Shown here in pieces: positions 5,995-8,168 of a stretch of 8,168 bases of DNA. Within the stretch, counting starts at the first letter, position 1. Every line of letters starts with the position of its first letter. Source of the DNA: Pseudomonadota bacterium (lineage in GTDB: Bacteria > Pseudomonadota > Alphaproteobacteria > Rhizobiales > Xanthobacteraceae). Made by a program: the position numbers and the translations under genes. A model generated the notes under the pieces. The model was given only the letters and a program-made list of their open reading frames with translations, did not search any database and was not told the DNA's origin. Where the stretch lies: contig JAFAGM010000018.1 of NCBI GenBank assembly GCA_023422775.1, positions 1 through 8,168 on the forward strand. Reading direction: 5' to 3'.

Positions 5995-6029
5995 ACGTGC
6001 CGCCCTTAAGAGGCGGCACGTTTCGTTTT
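5995..6029 (+). promoter_or_regulatory. Strong hairpin at the predicted argD transcription start, with T-rich tail
   Basis: ACGTGCCGCC (5995-6004) pairs perfectly with GGCGGCACGT (6012-6021) around the loop CTTAAGA, followed by TTCGTTTT. It looks like an intrinsic terminator, but it begins at the predicted +1 of the argD promoter, too early to terminate that transcript. It may protect the 5' end of the argD mRNA, end a transcript arriving from upstream, or be an operator. A second, overlapping inverted repeat, CCTCTTA (5989-5995) with TAAGAGG (6007-6013), spans the start site and competes with it. Confidence 0.55.
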
Positions 6030-6104
6030 CGCAAGACCGGCTGCTGCCGCGTTCGCGCTCACGCTCGCATGCTCCCGCCGCCGATCAGAACCTCAGTGAT
6101 TGCC

Positions 6105-7313
6105 ATGACCAATAGCGCCACGTCGCATCTGCTCCCCGTCTTCGCCAGGGTCGATCTCGGCTTCGAGCGCGGCGAGGGCGCCTGGCTGATCGCAACCAAT
6201 GGCGAGCGCTACCTCGACTTCACCTCGGGCGTTGCGGTCAACGCGCTGGGCCATTGCCATCCGCATCTGGTTGCGGCGCTGCAGGAGCAGGCCACGAGGC
6301 TCTGGCACATGTCCAACCTGTTCAAGTCGCCCGATGGCGACAAGCTCGCAGGCCGCCTGTGCGAGCAGAGCTTTGCGGATTTCGTGTTCTTCTGTAACTC
6401 TGGCGCGGAAGCGATGGAGTGCGCGATCAAGGTCGCGCGCCGCTATCATGCCGCCAAGGGCCATGCCGAACGCTATCGCCTCGTCACTTTCGAGGGCGCT
6501 TTCCACGGCCGCACTTTGGGTACGCTCGCCGCGACCGGCTCGGCAAAATACCTCGAAGGCTTCGGGCCGCCGCTCGATGGCTTCGACCAGGTGCCGCATG
6601 GCGATCTCGAAGCGGTCAGACGCGCGATCGGCCCGCAGACCGCGGCCATCCTGATCGAGCCGGTGCAGGGCGAGGGTGGCGTGCGCTCGGCGCCGAACGC
6701 GTTCTTCAAGGCGTTGCGCCAGTTGTGCGACGACAACGGCCTGCTCCTGATCTTCGATGAGGTGCAGACCGGGATGGGCCGCACCGGCGACCTGTTCGCC
6801 TACAAGCGTCTCGGCGTCACTCCCGACATCATGTCGCTCGCGAAAGCGCTCGGCGGCGGGTTTCCGATCGGCGCCTGTCTGGCCACCGCGGAAGCCGCAT
6901 CCGGCATGACGCCGGGCTCGCACGGTTCGACCTTCGGCGGCAACCCGCTGGCGATCGCGGCTGCCAATGCCGTGCTCGACGTGATGCTGAACCCCGGCTT
7001 CTTCGACCACGTGCAGAAGATGTCGCTGCTTCTGAAACAGAAGCTCGCCTCCGTCGTCGATCGCTACCCCGCCGTGCTCGCCGAAGTGCGCGGCGAAGGT
7101 CTCTTGGTCGGGGTCAAGGCCGTGGTGCCGTCGGGCGATCTGGTCAATGCGCTGCGCGACCAGAAGCTCCTGACCGTCGGGGCCGGCGACAACGTCGTGC
7201 GCTTCCTGGCGCCCCTGATCGTCAACGAGGGCGAGGTCGAGCAATCCGTGCAGATGCTCGAGCGCGCCTGCGTGGCGCTGTCCGCCGGGCAACAGAAGAA
7301 GGCGGCGGGGTGA
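6105..7313 (+). CDS. argD: Acetylornithine aminotransferase ArgD
   Basis: ArgD is a PLP-dependent class III aminotransferase of arginine synthesis. It converts N-acetylglutamate semialdehyde plus glutamate to N-acetylornithine, and in many bacteria it also serves lysine synthesis. The ATG at 6105 gives 402 residues, normal for the family, beginning MTNSATSHLLPVFARVDL. Seen: LDFTSGVAVNALGHCHP (37-53), the NSGAEAMECAIK cofactor-phosphate region (98-109), FHGRT (133-137), FDEVQTGMGRTG with D218 contacting the pyridine nitrogen, the PLP lysine K247 in SLAKALGGGFPIGA, and GSTFGGNPLA (274-283). No good Shine-Dalgarno precedes the ATG. The frame stays open upstream to GTG 5997, a 36-codon arginine-rich extension that does not look like ArgD. 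Its TGA overlaps the argF ATG by one base, so the two are an operon. Confidence 0.95.
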   Translation: MTNSATSHLLPVFARVDLGFERGEGAWLIATNGERYLDFTSGVAVNALGHCHPHLVAALQEQATRLWHMSNLFKSPDGDKLAGRLCEQSFADFVFFCNSGAEAMECAIKVARRYHAAKGHAERYRLVTFEGAFHGRTLGTLAATGSAKYLEGFGPPLDGFDQVPHGDLEAVRRAIGPQTAAILIEPVQGEGGVRSAPNAFFKALRQLCDDNGLLLIFDEVQTGMGRTGDLFAYKRLGVTPDIMSLAKALGGGFPIGACLATAEAASGMTPGSHGSTFGGNPLAIAAANAVLDVMLNPGFFDHVQKMSLLLKQKLASVVDRYPAVLAEVRGEGLLVGVKAVVPSGDLVNALRDQKLLTVGAGDNVVRFLAPLIVNEGEVEQSVQMLERACVALSAGQQKKAAG

Positions 7314-8168
7314 TGAGCAAGTCCGTCCGTCACTTCCTCGATATCAGCGAGCTGCCTCCGACCGAATTGCGCAACATGCTGGCCGCAAGCATCGCCATGA
7401 AGGCGAAGCTGAAGGCGCACGAAAAGGCCGCAAAGCCGCTCGAAGGCAAGACGCTGGCGATGATCTTCGAGCGGCCTTCGACGCGCACGCGGGTGTCGTT
7501 CGACGTCGGCATGCGCCAGCTCGGCGGCGAGGCGATCATGCTGACCGGCGCGGAGATGCAGCTCGGCCGCGGCGAGACCATCGCCGACACCGCGCGCGTG
7601 CTGTCGCGCTATGTCGACGCGATCATGATCCGCATCCTCAATCACGATGCGCTGCTGGAACTGGCCGCGCACGCCACCGTGCCCGTGATCAACGGCCTGA
7701 CGCGGCGCTCGCATCCTTGCCAGGTGATGGCCGACCTGATGACCTTCGAGGAGCATCGCGGGCCGATCGAGGGCAGGACCGTGGCCTGGACCGGCGATAA
7801 CAACAACGTGCTGGCGTCGTGGGCGCATGCGGCCGAGCGGTTCAAGTTCAAGCTCAATGGCGCGACCCCGCCGCAGCTCGCGCCGAACAAGGCGATGAAG
7901 GACTGGATCAAGGCGACCCAGGCGCCCATCGTGCTCGGCAACGATCCCGAGGCTGCCGTCCGCGGCGTCGATTGCGTCGTCACCGACACCTGGGTGTCGA
8001 TGGGCGACAAGGACGGCGAGCACCGCCACAACGTGCTCAAGCCCTATCAGGTCAACGAAAAACTGATGTCGCTGGCCAGCAAGGACGCGATCTTCATGCA
8101 CTGCCTGCCCGCGCATCGCGGCGAGGAAGTCCGACGAGGTGATCGACGGCCCGCAATCGGTCGTATTC
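7313..8168 (+). CDS. argF: Ornithine carbamoyltransferase ArgF (3'-truncated, apparent frameshift)
   Basis: ArgF makes citrulline from ornithine and carbamoyl phosphate in arginine synthesis. The ATG at 7313 overlaps the argD stop (TGATG). In-frame motifs are the carbamoyl-phosphate site STRTR (56-60), the HPCQ motif (134-137), TGDNNNVLASW (160-170), the ornithine-binding VTDTWVSMGD (223-232), and HCLPAHRGEEV (263-273) with the catalytic cysteine C264. No stop occurs to the window end, but after valine 273 (codon 8129-8131) the frame becomes RRGDRRPAIGRI, unlike the family. Shifting to the frame that starts at 8133 gives DEVIDGPQSVVF, the expected ArgF continuation. About 2 nt are missing at 8130-8133. 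The final 25-30 residues are outside the window. This is either a sequencing or assembly error close to the end or a genuine disabling mutation; I favour error, since the rest is intact. Confidence 0.93.
   Translation, partial: MSKSVRHFLDISELPPTELRNMLAASIAMKAKLKAHEKAAKPLEGKTLAMIFERPSTRTRVSFDVGMRQLGGEAIMLTGAEMQLGRGETIADTARVLSRYVDAIMIRILNHDALLELAAHATVPVINGLTRRSHPCQVMADLMTFEEHRGPIEGRTVAWTGDNNNVLASWAHAAERFKFKLNGATPPQLAPNKAMKDWIKATQAPIVLGNDPEAAVRGVDCVVTDTWVSMGDKDGEHRHNVLKPYQVNEKLMSLASKDAIFMHCLPAHRGEEVRRGDRRPAIGRI
8129..8133 (+). other. Probable 2-nt deletion frameshift in argF
   Basis: The sequence reads GAAGTCCGACGAG where family comparison expects one more codon between the valine (GTC) and aspartate (GAC) codons. 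Only one base (C, 8132) is present instead of three. A lost TC from GTCTCC would explain it. Downstream, 12 codons in the shifted frame (8133-8168) match the ArgF C-terminal region. Confidence 0.75.

Larger units (their letters stand above)
5576..6104. other. Divergent intergenic region between gcrA and argD
   Basis: These 529 bp hold no convincing gene. Frames open across it on both strands show no recognisable protein and no credible start. What can be seen: three GANTC sites (5676, 5804, 5817), small hairpins at 5694-5714 and 5857-5888, a near-consensus sigma-70 promoter toward argD (5960-5987), and a strong hairpin at 5995-6021. I could not place a confident gcrA promoter on the minus strand. 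Parts of it (about 5710-5900) are visibly more AT-rich than the genes on either side. A small RNA cannot be excluded. Confidence 0.6.

Noticed and set aside
6093..7292. 399-codon open frame on the minus strand opposite argD, and a similar one at 7064-8116 opposite argF
   Set aside because: Both are antisense shadows of recognisable enzymes, with repetitive composition and no family motif.
1..8168. CRISPR array, tRNA or rRNA gene, insertion sequence, phage or defence genes
   Set aside because: None was seen. There is no regularly spaced array beyond the three 14-bp units, no tRNA-like fold that I could recognise, and no transposase or integrase motif. All coding space is core phosphate, cell-cycle and arginine genes.

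Overview
The window is a GC-rich chromosomal segment from an alphaproteobacterium, most likely Bradyrhizobium or a close relative in the Nitrobacteraceae. Three things point there: a gcrA gene (a regulator restricted to Alphaproteobacteria), proteins that read like their Bradyrhizobium homologues, and intergenic hairpin repeats that resemble dispersed repeats I remember from Bradyrhizobium and Rhodopseudomonas. The genus call rests on memory of protein sequences, not on a search.

Bases 1-4996 (+ strand) carry the phosphate operon pstS (5' end missing), pstC, pstA, pstB, phoU, phoB. PstS captures periplasmic phosphate, PstC and PstA form the inner-membrane channel, and PstB is the ATPase. PhoU couples transporter status to the PhoR kinase, and PhoB is the response regulator that drives the operon. 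From pstC to phoU the genes overlap or lie within 12 nt; phoB follows after 27 nt. The one large internal gap, pstS to pstC, is filled by a composite palindromic element: two related hairpins in opposite orientation flanking three 14-bp repeats. phoR is not in the window, and neither is the pstS promoter where a Pho box would be expected.

Bases 4997-5575 hold two hairpins in tandem, then gcrA on the minus strand, convergent with phoB. GcrA is a cell-cycle transcription factor that works with sigma-70 RNA polymerase at CcrM-methylated GANTC sites.

Bases 5576-6104 are a 529-bp divergent intergenic region between gcrA and argD. It holds three GANTC sites, two of them in the arms of one inverted repeat. 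It also has several small hairpins and a near-consensus sigma-70 promoter pointing at argD, with a perfect 10-bp-stem hairpin starting at the predicted transcription start.

Bases 6105-8168 (+ strand) carry argD and argF, overlapping by one base: acetylornithine aminotransferase and ornithine carbamoyltransferase, both in arginine synthesis. argF runs off the window and appears to carry a 2-nt deletion frameshift just after its HCLPAHRG motif.

The genes are core functions and I see no undescribed multi-gene system. The points worth a second look are non-coding: the composite repeat, the GANTC arrangement upstream of gcrA, the argD leader, and the argF frameshift.
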